Shown piece by piece: positions 49,401 to 60,391 of a DNA stretch of 64,000 nt (position 1 is the first letter of the stretch; each line of letters begins with the position of its first letter). This DNA comes from Epinephelus fuscoguttatus (taxonomy: Eukaryota; Chordata; Actinopteri; Perciformes; Serranidae), in NCBI RefSeq assembly GCF_011397635.1, contig NC_064760.1, positions 24,935,356 through 24,999,355 on the forward strand, in the 5' to 3' direction. Position numbers and translations under genes: made by a program. The notes under the pieces are model-generated. The model saw only the letters and a list, made by a program, of their open reading frames with translations. It did not search any database and had not been told where the DNA came from.

Positions 49401-52400
49401 TTTGCATGAGCCAGGAGAAGGTTGTGAGCTGCCTGATGCTTCTCTTTCCCACTGGAATAAACATCTACCAGTCTGTTCGGCTCATTGACGGTGATCCAGT
49501 ATGGCACCCAGGACCCCAGCTGCTGGTAGCACAGAGCTGCGTATTCCTGAAAGGCCTCCACTGTGCTGTAGTTGAGCCAACCACCAGAGGCATACAGTGG
49601 ACCAGGCAAGCCCAGGTTTGGAGCTCTGTGTGTGGGGTAGTAGAGAATAACAAAAGCCTGCAGGTCCAGCTTCTTGAGCTCGGTCAGGACACAGCGGTAG
49701 TACCTTTCAGATGTAATAACATTGTGAAACAGAGTTATAGGATCAGGAGGTCTTTAAATCTTTAAATTGATCTGAATCTGCTGTGAATCAGGTTATGTTA
49801 TAGTTTTAAATTTAATTTGAATTTAAATCAATAAAATTGAAACTGTCCCTGTTTGTGTGTTTGTGTGTTTCTACCTCAGAGCCTCAGTGTTCACATTAGA
49901 GAGGTCTCCCTCGGGTAAAATCAGAGACCAGTTGAGAGCGAAGCGATAGTGAGATGCCCCAGTAGATGCAAACAGGCGAAGATGACCACGAATGGCCAAG
50001 TAGTCGGTGCATTGGGCTCCTCTGGTGTGCATCTCCACCCCTGGGACTGGACGCAATGATCCGTCTCCTGTCAGGTTCCAGCTGTACAAATGGGGGTCGG
50101 TAAACTGTGGTGAGAAAGGGTAGAAGTGGACCTGCAATAACAAAAAAAAAAAAAAAAGACAGAAAAAGAATATTAGGGTAAATATAGCAGTTACTTTAGG
50201 ATATTTTTTTGCTGTTAAGTCACTGTCTTGTCCTCTTAGGTTATTTCTCTTTTTACCTGTAAAGTGGAGTCAGCGATACCCCAGTGAAAGTCGCAGGGGA
50301 AACGGCCTTTAATCTCTCTGGAGGTTTCATCTCTGAGGAAACCATTGTCAGTGACAACACGTCTGTAGTACTGTGCACTGGTCTTGGGGGTCCTGCTCTG
50401 GTTCTGTTGGCTGAAGTCAATGTAGAAAAGGCCTCTCCTGACAGTGTAGCCATAGTTCCACTCAAATCCATCCACCAGTGACCAGGCGGAGTATCCTATC
50501 ACCTGCACACCATCAAATTTTATAGCTGTAAAAGGAAAAACAGCAATAAAAAGTTAAAACAATTTATTTTTCTTTTGTTTCTGCAAAAAAACACAAAGTG
50601 TCCTTTTTTTTCCCATCCCAGTTTTCTCACCTCGCAGGACCTGGTTGATAAACCTCTTCATCAGGTAAATGGCCACTGTGTCCTCCTTTCCCACACTGGC
50701 TTCAGAAAACCAGCCTCCCTCAGTCACCAGCACCGTCGGGTCCTCATACTCCAACTTTATCCAGCCCAGTAAACGCCTCAGGTCTGGAGTCACAGTCTGC
50801 CCATACTGGACCAGGCTCCGGCCCAGACGGAGGTTGTTAGGCCCAAAGGACAGAGCAAAAAAGTCAGCTGTTTTCTGCACCCAGAGCTTCTCCTCAGGGG
50901 TGAATGTTGGCATGAGGGCCCCATGCTTGATTTTTAAGGAGACTGGGTAGTCCCCGTCTCCAAAGATGGGGCTGGCAAACCAGCCAAGCACAGCCTCCAT
51001 TGAATGCTGGCAAAGCTCAATATTAGCAGCTGTGGCTTGGCCTCTCTGAGGCTCAACCCAGTGGGACCCCAAAACAATGGATACTTTACCCTTCTGAGCT
51101 GGACGGAAGTGGGTGTTGTAGGTGTGCCATGCTTTGGCATGTGCCTGAAAATCACAGCACACACTTTATTATTATTAACACAGTTGTACAGTTGGCCTTT
51201 TTCACAGAAGGCATGTCACAGAGGGAAAAGCACAGGCGTAAATAATAAAACAAATCATGGCTGAATTGCATTTAGCTGCAGTTTAAGGGTTGTGATGTTG
51301 TGCATGCTGGCTCACTGTCAGTTAAACAGGGCAGAGCCGTAACTAATATTCAAGTATCGGTCTTAGTGTGCTTTTCCTACTACGACAAGTAAAAATGTCA
51401 CCTGCACCATCACTGGAATTTGTTATTTTAATGACAGAAAACTTTTATAAATGTATGAAATGACAAAGTAAATAGATTGTATTCATAAAGTACTATAAAT
51501 GAACAGATATGATAAATAATTGCATGTTCCTCTGCCTTGATTTTGTCTAATTTTCCACAAAATTTCATTCAAAGTTATATTTAGTGTCCTGAGATATCAT
51601 ACTAGCTAACAGATAAATAAGCAACAAACAGCTTCTTTCTGTAGCGGAAGCAATAGAGTCATAATGAAAACAATCTTGTAGGCACCACAGAATCACTGTT
51701 GGCTCAGCTATCTGCATGGTGTTAGCTGTCCACAAACCATCTGTGCTAGATTGCATAAATATAAGTGATTATTAATGAGGCATATCTCCGTGACTTCCTG
51801 TCACACACTGTTTCACTCCAGCAGAGAAGTGCTGATGTGGTGGACTTTGACCTCAATCTCTCTTTAAGTGTCCTGTTTACTGATCGCAAACCTGTCAAAA
51901 TAAATTATGATCACCAGGTCGTTGATGAGATAAAATAAAAAAAGGCTTTGCACCAGTTATACGTTTCAATGCAATAAATCAAACTTCACTAACTTTATTG
52001 ATTTAATTCAACTGCAAGAAAGTGTTGGTGCAGTCTGTTCTTGCGTCACTGCGTTGAGAATGCATTGACCATCATAAACTGATACAGCTGCTGCAGTTCA
52101 AAGTTTACAGACGGTCAATATCTCCAGAGAAATTCTTCATGCACTGTCATCTACAGTCCAGGCAGATAAAGCACAATTATATTAATCTACAGAGTCACAT
52201 TAAATCAGTTGACCCTGTTTAACTTACCCTGATCAGGTTGTGGGCCACAATGAGAGAGGCAGCAGGACCCCCTGTTTCTCCAGGAGCGTGCACACCTGTC
52301 CCATACCCCTGCACAGCTACCAGATATGGATTATGCATTGTGAGCCAGTACTTGACACGGCTCCCAAATGTGTGGAAACAAAATGCAGCATACTCCCCAA

Positions 52401-52983
52401 ACAGTCCCACCAGCTTGTCATTTCTCCAGCCTCCATAGCGCTCCTGCAGGACTTGAGGCAGGTCCCAGTGATAGAGGGTGACGATGGGCTCAATTTTCCT
52501 CTCCAGCAGCCTCTCTATGAGCCGTCTGTAATGCTGCACAGCAGCTGTGTTGGGCTGACCTCTGGCATTCCCATCAGGAAAGAGTCGGGGCCACGAGAGA
52601 GAGAAGGAGTACGATCTCACACCTAGATACACCAGTGCCTCCACATCTTCTTCCCAGCGAGTGTAGCTGTCACTAGCCACATCAGCAGTGTCTTTTGCCA
52701 AATTACCACTGACACTAGAGTGGGTGAAATGGTCCCATATAGAAGCGCCTTTACCCTCTTGGTCCCATGCTCCCTCTGTCTGGAAGGCAGATGTCCCTGA
52801 ACCCCAGAGGAATCCTGAAGGGAAGGTGTCATGGAGGAAAGACTGCTCTTTGGTGATGGGGTCCGGTTTGGGCTGCTGCCAAATCTTCACGCCATCCCCA
52901 AGAGAGCAGGTGGCCTTGTTCCAACCACACAGCAGCAACAGGAGGGAGAGTAGGAGAGTGGGAGGAGAGGGATGGGTCAGCAT
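46475..52983 (-). CDS. KLB: KLB, beta-klotho co-receptor for endocrine FGFs
   Basis: Six exons (52228-52983, 50631-51144, 50257-50525, 49875-50131, 48772-49703, 46475-46890) give 3144 nt, 1047 residues plus stop, against 1044 in human. The order is: signal peptide (PPTLLLSLLLLLCGW), glycosyl-hydrolase-1-like KL1, KL2, one membrane helix (AMLVFGGCLLITAVMLTALV) and a short basic tail. In KL1 the first catalytic glutamate position is Asn (MHNPY, about residue 218) while the second site keeps Glu (VTEGGW, about 394). In KL2 NEPN is kept (about 673) but the nucleophile position is Ser (VTASG). Both domains are thus expected to be non-catalytic, as known for klothos. The protein binds FGF19/FGF21-type hormones with FGFR at the cell surface. 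The length, tail and KL2 residues favour KLB over alpha-klotho. Confidence 0.95.
47313..48470. mobile_element. hAT-type MITE (CAGTGGTGGAA family) in a KLB intron
   Basis: The left end CAGTGGTGGAAGAAGTATTC and the right end AGTTACTTCCACCACTG are inverted termini. The arms are rich in AAGTA and TACTT. A younger hAT element is nested inside (47633-48124). The flanking 8-mers (attaaatg, attggcag) do not match well, so the copy is old or its ends are shifted. It lies in the intron between KLB exons 48772-49703 and 46475-46890. Confidence 0.65.
47633..48124. mobile_element. nested hAT-type element with perfect target duplication
   Basis: Termini CAGTGGTTTTCAAACTGC and CATTTGAGAACCACTA are inverted. 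The 492-bp element is flanked by identical 8-mers GTTTAATC (47625-47632 and 48125-48132), the hallmark of hAT insertion. It has no transposase frame. Confidence 0.85.
51145..52227. other. KLB intron 1, no recognisable element
   Basis: About 1.1 kb between KLB exons 1 and 2. It is AT-rich. I recognise no repeat family or exon in it. Confidence 0.5.
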
Positions 52984-53418
52984 ACTGACTTGTTTCAGAA
53001 ATCCACTTGAATGAGGTAGCCGGTGTCAGTCAGAGCCAATGCTCTATTCAGTATCGTGAATCCTCTGGAGAAAGACAAGAGAGCCATTGTGGTGGAGGAG
53101 AGAGGAGAACGATCACATCCAGGACAGAGAGCAACATCTGAGGCTTCGAGGTGCTGCCTTATGCATCTGACAACCTGGTCAGACTTCCCTATCTCTTCCT
53201 GAGTGTACTTGTGCTCCTACTCAGCCCCTCCCTACCACATAATGTCCACACATACAAAGGGTGAGTCGTATTCCCACACACTTATGTTACCTTTTGAGAG
53301 CTTTCCAGGGAATTATTTTCACCTGTAGTTCACTTAAATCACATCATCAAATAAAAAAGGACAGTTTAAAAGAAGGGACCAACACCTAAGAGGATATTAC
53401 TGAGTTATTCCTGAGAGG

Positions 53419-53444
53419 ACACACACACACACACACACACACAC
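53419..53444. repeat. (CA)n microsatellite
   Basis: A pure CA run of about 13 units in the KLB-TLR1 spacer. Confidence 0.9.
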
Positions 53445-54699
53445 AGAGCTCTAAACATGCTGCTGATTGCTGTAAAAATGTCCTTGTGTCAATAATTAGC
53501 TTGTACTCTGATCTTAGCTCCATAACTAAGAAGCAGTTCACACTGCAGTCTCCATTTTACGGTGGACACTGAAAACAACAATAACAGGCTGTTTTCTGTT
53601 GTCTTATGGCCAGAGGCTGTTTAGCACATCCGCAGTGATCCTCCAAGATTTGATCAAACCATGCTAGGTGAGAACAGTGACACCAGCTCATATTACCTCA
53701 TTCAATTAAGCTCCCTTTGCTGTATGATTAACAGCCACTGACCCGAGGAACCGACAGTGCTGCTGGATTGAAAACATTGCTGGGAAGTGTGTATTTGTGT
53801 GACCGTCCATCTGTCTGGGCACACGCACGCTTGTCCTCATTAAAACCCATGGAAAAGCCCCTTCCTCATCCCTCTTCATTAAAGGCAGTGTCTATAGCAG
53901 AGTAAACAGTGTAGTTGCCCAGGATACACTTTGCTTCAAGGCATTAGAGCGAGAAGTTAATTGAGTTGAAATGGTCATCTACCACCCGGACTGACCTCAG
54001 CGTGGTCGCTAGGTACTGAAGACAAGACGGCTGAGAGCACTGAGGTGCATTTCAAACGCGTCATTCATGCAACGCCCTTACAGACATACACTTTGCATAG
54101 CAGAGAGTTTGTGGTTTATAGGATGGTATGTTTGTGACAGAGTTGGTTCTGAATGTAATTGGATCAAACCCACTGTCTTTTATAAGATGTTAAACCAATT
54201 TGTGTCCACAACTGAAATTTGGAATTTCCCTTGGTTGGAAGTGGTCTCTGGACTTGCATAAGCACAAATCTAAAGAAATCTACAAAATCACCGTTTGGCT
54301 GAAGAGGGAATTTTCTTAGCATACTATATTTACTTCTTGGGCACATTCTTTCGGGGGTGATTATTTGATTTCAGGCACTGTTATGTCACTGGAATTAATT
54401 TTTTCCTGTTATTTATATTATCATTACTTTGAATGCTATATTTCACCTTTATGCTCAATTTTTCTTTTGAAAAATTACATTCTTATTTAATTTTTTACAG
54501 TTTTATGTTGGAATTTCACTATTTTCACCTTGTTTTGATGTTCATCTAATTTTTAATCTATATTGCTACAATGATTTCCTCTTAAATATTTAACTTGAGT
54601 ACAATTTGTGACTTTTATTTTACATAAAACATGTGTGAAAAAAGCCACCACTCATCCGTAGGCAAAACACTTAAAGAGGTGCTTGAGCTGAACTTAGAG

Positions 54700-54850
54700 C
54701 CTTAAAAAACAACAAAACAGCAGGCACACACTCAAACACTGTGCATATATCAGTTTAATGCAAGCTTTCGGTCATTATGACCTTCTTCAGGCATACAAGA
54801 CAAGTGAATGATGGGCATTCACATAAAATATGTGTAAAATATGTATATAA
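54700..54850 (-). mobile_element. Penelope-type repeat piece with hammerhead-like core
   Basis: On the minus strand CTGAAGA (54784-54790) is followed by a perfect short hairpin GGTCA-TAA-TGACC and GAAA (54766-54769), then GCTTGCATTAAAC. This order (CUGANGA, stem II, GAAA) is the hammerhead ribozyme core known to sit in the terminal repeats of Penelope-like elements. One extra A lies before the hairpin. No coding part is present. Confidence 0.45.
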
Positions 54851-57005
54851 GTATGGGTGCCTGTATAAATGACCTCAATATGGTGTGATTTTCTATCTAT
54901 GCCCTCAAAGGCAAACTAATTTCCATCATGATTTTCTGTTATTGTAACAAAATGATATGCTTATTTTACATAAACTATTAAAAAAAACTGTAATTTAACT
55001 ATAAAAAATATTTAGTTAAACTTATAATTTCCTATTTTTTGTAGTTTTTGACAGATATGTAATGGTGATTTTCTGGGCACCATGTAAGCTGATTGTTGTC
55101 CAATATCAAGTCTCCGTTTTATCATGTGAAAAGACAATGTGTTTTACTTTGACAGTCGAGCTGCAAGAACCCAGTGGCACCATTTTTACATTCTGGTACC
55201 AAAAACAAATCCCAGTGACACCCTAGATTTGGCCCATGGATTGTAAGTTGAGTGTCACTGGCCAATCACAGCAAATTAATTTTTCCTTGTCATACTAAAT
55301 GTAGTCTTTAGACCTTAGTGGGTAACACAGTCCAACAAATAAGAGCAGGGAAATAACAGTAGGTTATTTAAATCTAAAAAGATTTAATTAACAACAACTG
55401 AGTTGACTTAAATACTTTCAGTCTGCCCAATATTTCATCATGAAGCATTATAAATATAGTAGTGTCTTTGGGTAAGAAGCTCTTTACAGTAAATTAAAGG
55501 GAAGTGAAAAGAGGATGTGCAGGAGAAAAAATAAGTGATTGGTGTCACACTTGGTTTCATTTCCATATCTGTATCCTCTTAGGTTGTGTCAGAAAAACAA
55601 ATGAGAAGAACAGACGCAGCCAGTTGCCCACAGAGCTGATGACTATCTTTTGATCAAATCAGCTTTTGTTTACTGGTGCACTTTTTTTCCCCCAGCATTT
55701 AAGTAGCTTTGAATCTCTGTGACTGAGATATTCTTAAAGACTGAACACAAATACCTTCAGCCGTTCATTGAGACTGTCCACTGGAAATCTATTCAAATAT
55801 GACAGACTGCAACTTTTCAATCAATTAAACACTCGACAAATCAACATTTGTAGCGCCTTCTTCTGACTTCAGCACAGGTTAGTGCATTTTTTGTCTGTCT
55901 TCGCATTGTATAGTTGTTGGATTTTGTTGTATTAAGGGCTTGCTTTATTTAAAATTTTATTTTACAAAAAGATAAAGCAAAACTTTACAAACAAAATGGT
56001 TGAAGCTATGCAATAAATGGTGATGCATTTACTCAATTCAGTATTCAAAACATGGCTTAAATAAATGATCCTAATTTAAGTATGTTGTGGGAAGTGTGGA
56101 TGCAGAAGTAATCCTAACTTTATGACTGTTTGAAGGCAATTTCACAAACAAGACTTTCGTTGTGACCAAGTGCAGGAAACGTAGGTCAAATTACATCCTA
56201 CCTTCACAACGGTTAAAATATACCGTTTGTACTATTTGTTTCTATTATTTTGGTCACCCCATTTATATCAGCTAGGGTAGTCTAAATAAAATGAGCATGA
56301 ACACAGTGGTGCCTGCAGAATTTTTTCATAGGTGCAGCCAGATGGGGTCAGTGAAAATCTTGGGGTGGCACACCAAAACCAAAAGCCATAACTCAGTTTC
56401 AGGGATCTTACTATGCCGTTGTGGTAAATATAGGCCAGTTGAAAACCATGCCATCATGAGAAGTTAATGTTAGTAACTGTCTAATGTGCATACACTAATA
56501 CTGATTCTGTTAACATTTTATGTTTCACAAAAATCCAGTTTAAACATTCTATGTTTCTGTATTTATTACACAGCTTTGTTGAGTACTCAATTCTTATTGG
56601 TCAGTTACAACCTTCTGTTATTTCTGAAAAGCAGACCATCCCTATGAAGACACTTAGCGGAGGGAATAAAATTCTTTCTGATGCACAAAAATCAATTTCA
56701 AATCAAATAAAGAGCAAAACATTTACTGGCAACAAACCTGAGTTTAAAAACTCCAGGCCTTCAATATATTTTATTTACATGAGGGCAGTGCAGTGGGTAA
56801 GTGATTGTATCAGAGTGGACTGTGTGCCTCCCACCCACCCGGAGGCAGAGCCACTGCATGAACACTTCTCTAAAACAGTTTTAACAAAAACTGAACATTA
56901 TAACCTCGATGAACGTATGTTTTATTCCAGGACTGTTGTGTACCTTATGAACTGTAAACTGAACTAATGTATCAACAGTAACATAGAATTTTCTTACATT
57001 TATAC

Positions 57006-57007
57006 AG
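57006..57007 (+). promoter_or_regulatory. TLR1: probable splice acceptor before the TLR1 start codon
   Basis: The string TTCTTACATTTATACAG directly precedes GTCAAACAATGAGG, so the TLR1 coding exon probably begins 8 bases before the ATG, with one or more 5' untranslated exons upstream. A candidate donor (CAGCACAG followed by GTTAGT) lies near 55878. Confidence 0.4.
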
Positions 57008-57015
57008 GTCAAACA

Positions 57016-59421
57016 ATGAGGCCTGTGAATGCTGCCCTCTGGGCGGCAGCCATATTGATGGGACTCCAGCTGAGCAGTTCATCCCCTAACTTCGTAGACC
57101 TCTCATCCAAAAACCTCTCCTCTGTCCCAAGTGACCTGCCAGAGACAGTTGAGTTTTTAGACCTTTCATGCAACCACATACAGCAACTTCACCAAGGAGA
57201 CTTCAAAAGCACCCCCCTCCTGAGGTTCCTCAACATTTCTTGGAATAATTTGGAGGGCATCGATCCGGAGACATTCCTCGACACGCCGCTCCTGGAAGAT
57301 CTGGACCTGTCACACAACAGGCTGACGAACCTGTCAGGTCAGCGGTACCTGCTCCACACTGAGAACCTTCGGGTACTGAATCTGACCTGCAACAACTTTC
57401 TCACGATGACACTGGGGAGTGAGTTCAGTTCCCTGGTAAAACTGGAGAATTTAGCACTTGGAGCTCCAAACATCAGTGTCGGTGATTTCAAGAATATTGC
57501 TCAAGTCAAACTACGTACACTGACGCTTTCCCTGGAGGATCAACTGAATTATACACCAGGCAGTCTGAAGGATGTTAATGCTAAAAGGCTTCAGATAACA
57601 TTCTCTCGTTACCAAAAAATTGACATTCATGTGGTTGATGATGCTCTGTCACTCTTTGCTGAAGTGGAGTTGATGGATCTGACAGATCACTACGGAGACC
57701 TGAGTCAGCAGTTGAGTGAGAGGAAAGAAATCCTCACATCTCATCTTTATCTCACCAACATATCAATCAACTGGGATGACTTGACTCACTTCGTAAAAGC
57801 GGTTCTGCACACATCAATCAGCCATCTGAGCGCCTCCGATGTGGCCATGTCCAAATTGCCATACATTGACACTGTTGTGACCTACACATCTCAAATGGAG
57901 TCCTTCACAGCCAGCCGAGCGGTGGTGACAACTTTCTTCTTTTCACAAGAGGCTGTGTACAACTTTTTTATCAACCTGCCAGTGAAGCGTTTAGTAATCA
58001 ATGAGACTTCAATCATACACATGACATGCCCAGGGTCGCAGAGTCCTATCCGCGAATTGGACTTCTCCTATTGTGCTATGTCTGATTCCATCTTCACCAC
58101 AGCTGATGCTACAGGAATCAAGGAATGTATGAATCTGGGTAACTTGACGAAACTGAATTTGACTGGCAACAGTCTTAAGAGCCTTCAGCGGCTGAGCCAG
58201 CGTGTGCAATATATGACATCCCTGCAGGATGTGGATCTCAGCTTCAACTCCCTGACTTATGATGGTCTGACAGAATGCATCTGGCCACCAAAAATCACCA
58301 ATATGACTCTGGCTTCTAACAGCCTGACAGACTCTGTTTTCAAATGTCTACCAAAAGGAACGGAGACACTGGATCTACAGAACAACCAGATTTCTGTGAT
58401 ACCATCATCTATCCTGAAACTGGGGAACCTTAAATCTCTGAATCTGAATAGTAACAGGCTGCGGGACTTGCCAGAATGTAATGGTTTCCCCATACTGAGT
58501 GAGCTTCTGCTGAGGTCAAATTCCCTCAATACACCATCTGTGAACAACTTGGAAAGCTGCCCCAAACTGAAAACCCTGGATGTCAGTAACAATCCCTTCG
58601 CCTGCACCTGCGCTCTGAAGAATTTCATAAGTCTTGGTGTCAGGTCTGAAATGAAAAAAAGTCTCACAGGAATTGAATTGGTGAGCTGGCCAGTGGACTA
58701 TTGCTGCAGCTACCCGGACAATGTTCGAGACTCGACCTTGAAAGACACCCAGATCCCGGAAGTCTCCTGTAATGTCGGCCTTCTAGCTACCGCCATCTTG
58801 TGCCCAGCAATAGCAGTGATTATCGTAGTTGTGACCGCTTGCCATCATTTGGATGTTCCTTGGTATATGGGCATGATCTGGCAGTGGACCAGGGCCAAAC
58901 ATCGCGCCAGAATGCGACAAGTTCGACCTGAAGATCTGGCTGGTATTGAGTTTCATGCTTTTGTGTCTTACAGCCAGCATGACGCAGACTGGGTGCACAA
59001 TTCCCTCCTCCCCAACCTTGAAGGCCCCGCAGGAGGGCTCAGAATCTGCCGCCACGAGAAAAACTTTGTACCCGGAAAGACAATTATTGAGAACATCATC
59101 GGCTGCGTGGAGAAAAGCCGGCGCTCTGTGTTTGTGCTCTCTGCTCACTTCGTCAAGAGCGAGTGGTGTCATTACGAGCTGTACTTCGCCAGCCACCAGC
59201 GCCTTGCTTGGGGCTCAGACAGCGTTGTGCTGGTGCTGCTCGAGCCTCTGCCTCAATACCTGATCCCATCCAAGTACTACCAGCTGAAGTCCATGATGGG
59301 CCGCCACACATACTTAGAGTGGCCTCAGGACACGAAAAAGCACAGGCTGTTCTGGGCTAACCTCAGAGCTGCCCTACAGACCGACCTGCCAGATGCACCA
59401 GTGACAGGACTAGAGGAGTGA
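57016..59421 (+). CDS. TLR1: TLR1, Toll-like receptor 1
   Basis: One 801-codon exon. It starts with a signal peptide (ALWAAAILMGLQLSSSS, cleavage near residue 23). The ectodomain has LRRs (for example LRFLNISWNNLEGI, LEDLDLSHNRLTNL, TETLDLQNNQISVI), a degenerate mid region typical of the TLR1/2/6/10 group and a C-terminal LRR cap with NPFACTC and YCCSYP. A membrane helix (about 588-611, GLLATAILCPAIAVIIVVV) leads to a TIR domain (about 644-790) with box 1 FHAFVSYSQHDADWV, box 2 RICRHEKNFVPGKTI with the BB-loop proline, and box 3 with FW near RLFWANL. The protein is expected to pair with TLR2 to sense lipopeptides and signal through MyD88. The single-exon frame is complete. Other fish-specific members of the TLR1 family are the alternative, but length and locus favour TLR1. 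Confidence 0.9.
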   Translation: MRPVNAALWAAAILMGLQLSSSSPNFVDLSSKNLSSVPSDLPETVEFLDLSCNHIQQLHQGDFKSTPLLRFLNISWNNLEGIDPETFLDTPLLEDLDLSHNRLTNLSGQRYLLHTENLRVLNLTCNNFLTMTLGSEFSSLVKLENLALGAPNISVGDFKNIAQVKLRTLTLSLEDQLNYTPGSLKDVNAKRLQITFSRYQKIDIHVVDDALSLFAEVELMDLTDHYGDLSQQLSERKEILTSHLYLTNISINWDDLTHFVKAVLHTSISHLSASDVAMSKLPYIDTVVTYTSQMESFTASRAVVTTFFFSQEAVYNFFINLPVKRLVINETSIIHMTCPGSQSPIRELDFSYCAMSDSIFTTADATGIKECMNLGNLTKLNLTGNSLKSLQRLSQRVQYMTSLQDVDLSFNSLTYDGLTECIWPPKITNMTLASNSLTDSVFKCLPKGTETLDLQNNQISVIPSSILKLGNLKSLNLNSNRLRDLPECNGFPILSELLLRSNSLNTPSVNNLESCPKLKTLDVSNNPFACTCALKNFISLGVRSEMKKSLTGIELVSWPVDYCCSYPDNVRDSTLKDTQIPEVSCNVGLLATAILCPAIAVIIVVVTACHHLDVPWYMGMIWQWTRAKHRARMRQVRPEDLAGIEFHAFVSYSQHDADWVHNSLLPNLEGPAGGLRICRHEKNFVPGKTIIENIIGCVEKSRRSVFVLSAHFVKSEWCHYELYFASHQRLAWGSDSVVLVLLEPLPQYLIPSKYYQLKSMMGRHTYLEWPQDTKKHRLFWANLRAALQTDLPDAPVTGLEE

Positions 59422-59435
59422 CTGCGACAAGCACA

Positions 59436-59950
59436 CTTAAAGATACAGTTGGTACAATTTGTTTTTAAAGCCTCACATGGCCTGTCACCCAAATACTTCA
59501 CTGAGCTCCTCTGCCCCCTTTCCAACACTAGATCTCTAAGATCCTCAGAGCAGTTGTTCCTGGCAGTCCCGCAATCGGGGAAGGGTGATTGTGCATTTGC
59601 AGTAGTCGCTTTGGAACAGCTTACCCTTTTCAATTTTGTGCTCCCGTTCTGTAGACATGTTTAAAGACATGTTTAAAGCTAGGCAGCCACATGTTTTCTA
59701 AGGCCTTTGATTGTCCTAAAGGTTTCCATTTTTCTTTCATTATTTTATTTCAGATCTCACTATTCTGTGTTTTCTTTTCTTTATTTTTTTTTAATTCGCT
59801 TACTTGTGCATGTTTTTGGGTTTGTTATTTCTCTAACGTTTTGCAGTTACCGTATTATGTTATTTCACTTATTTTATTTTACTGTACAACACTTTGGTCA
59901 ACTCTGGTTGTCTTTAAACATGCTTTATAAATAAATTTGATTTGATTTGG
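59436..59950 (+). mobile_element. L2/CR1-like LINE 3' end
   Basis: A frame at 59449-59664 reads FKASHGLSPKYFTELL and then NTRSLRSSEQLFLAVPQS, the C-terminal signature of the reverse transcriptase ORF in L2/CR1/Rex-type LINEs (K.LHGLAP.YL, RSLRSSD). It is followed by a 3' UTR ending TTTATAAATAAATTTGATTTGATTT, the usual short tail repeat. It is a 5'-truncated copy and its frame is degraded. It starts 15 bases after the TLR1 stop codon, so it probably lies in the TLR1 3' UTR. Confidence 0.75.
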
Positions 59951-60185
59951 TAACTTTTATGAAAATTATATTTGCTGAAATGGTCATTACATCCACAAAG
60001 TATTACACGAGAAAGATAATCTGTGAGAAGAATTTGGCTCCTCCTCCCACTCATGCCCTTTTCAAGGCAATTTGCTTGAATCTAACCCGGGTCACTGAAA
60101 ACAACCAATCAGAGCGGAGGAGTCTCAAACGCAGCGGTCGATCATGTCAATCACTGCTCATGAACTGTGGTCAACCTGTTTAACT
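59948..60185 (+). mobile_element. MITE copy, plus orientation (outer arm)
   Basis: Shares TAACTTTTATGAAAAT, a CACGAGAAAGATAATCTGTG module and ATGTCAATCACTGCTCATGAACT with the minus strand of 61042-61250. It lies directly behind the LINE tail. It is non-coding. Confidence 0.65.
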
Positions 60186-60391
60186 AGGCAGCACTGATCA
60201 AATATGAATTAAGACTCTGTAACTGCATTGCTTATTTCTCAGAACGCTTCCGCAGGTGGACGGTACTTTCTCATTTTACAGCTAAACAGTACACTAACAT
60301 AAGTTTCTGACAATATTTGAGAGGAGAAATTGGCAAATCTGCTGTATCCCAAAACAAAGGAATACTTTGCACATGTATTTCCAAACAGGCT

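Larger units (their letters stand above)
52984..57015. other. divergent spacer between KLB and TLR1
   Basis: About 4 kb separate the start codons of KLB (minus) and TLR1 (plus). It contains a CA microsatellite (53419-53444), a Penelope-type repeat piece (54700-54850) and probably TLR1 5' untranslated exons. A 138-codon open frame at 56551-56967 has no recognisable domain and is listed among the rejected items. Confidence 0.6.

Noticed and set aside
56551-56967. 138-codon open frame upstream of TLR1
   Set aside because: No domain, signal peptide or family resemblance. AT-rich composition and position in the TLR1 5' flank make a chance frame likely.
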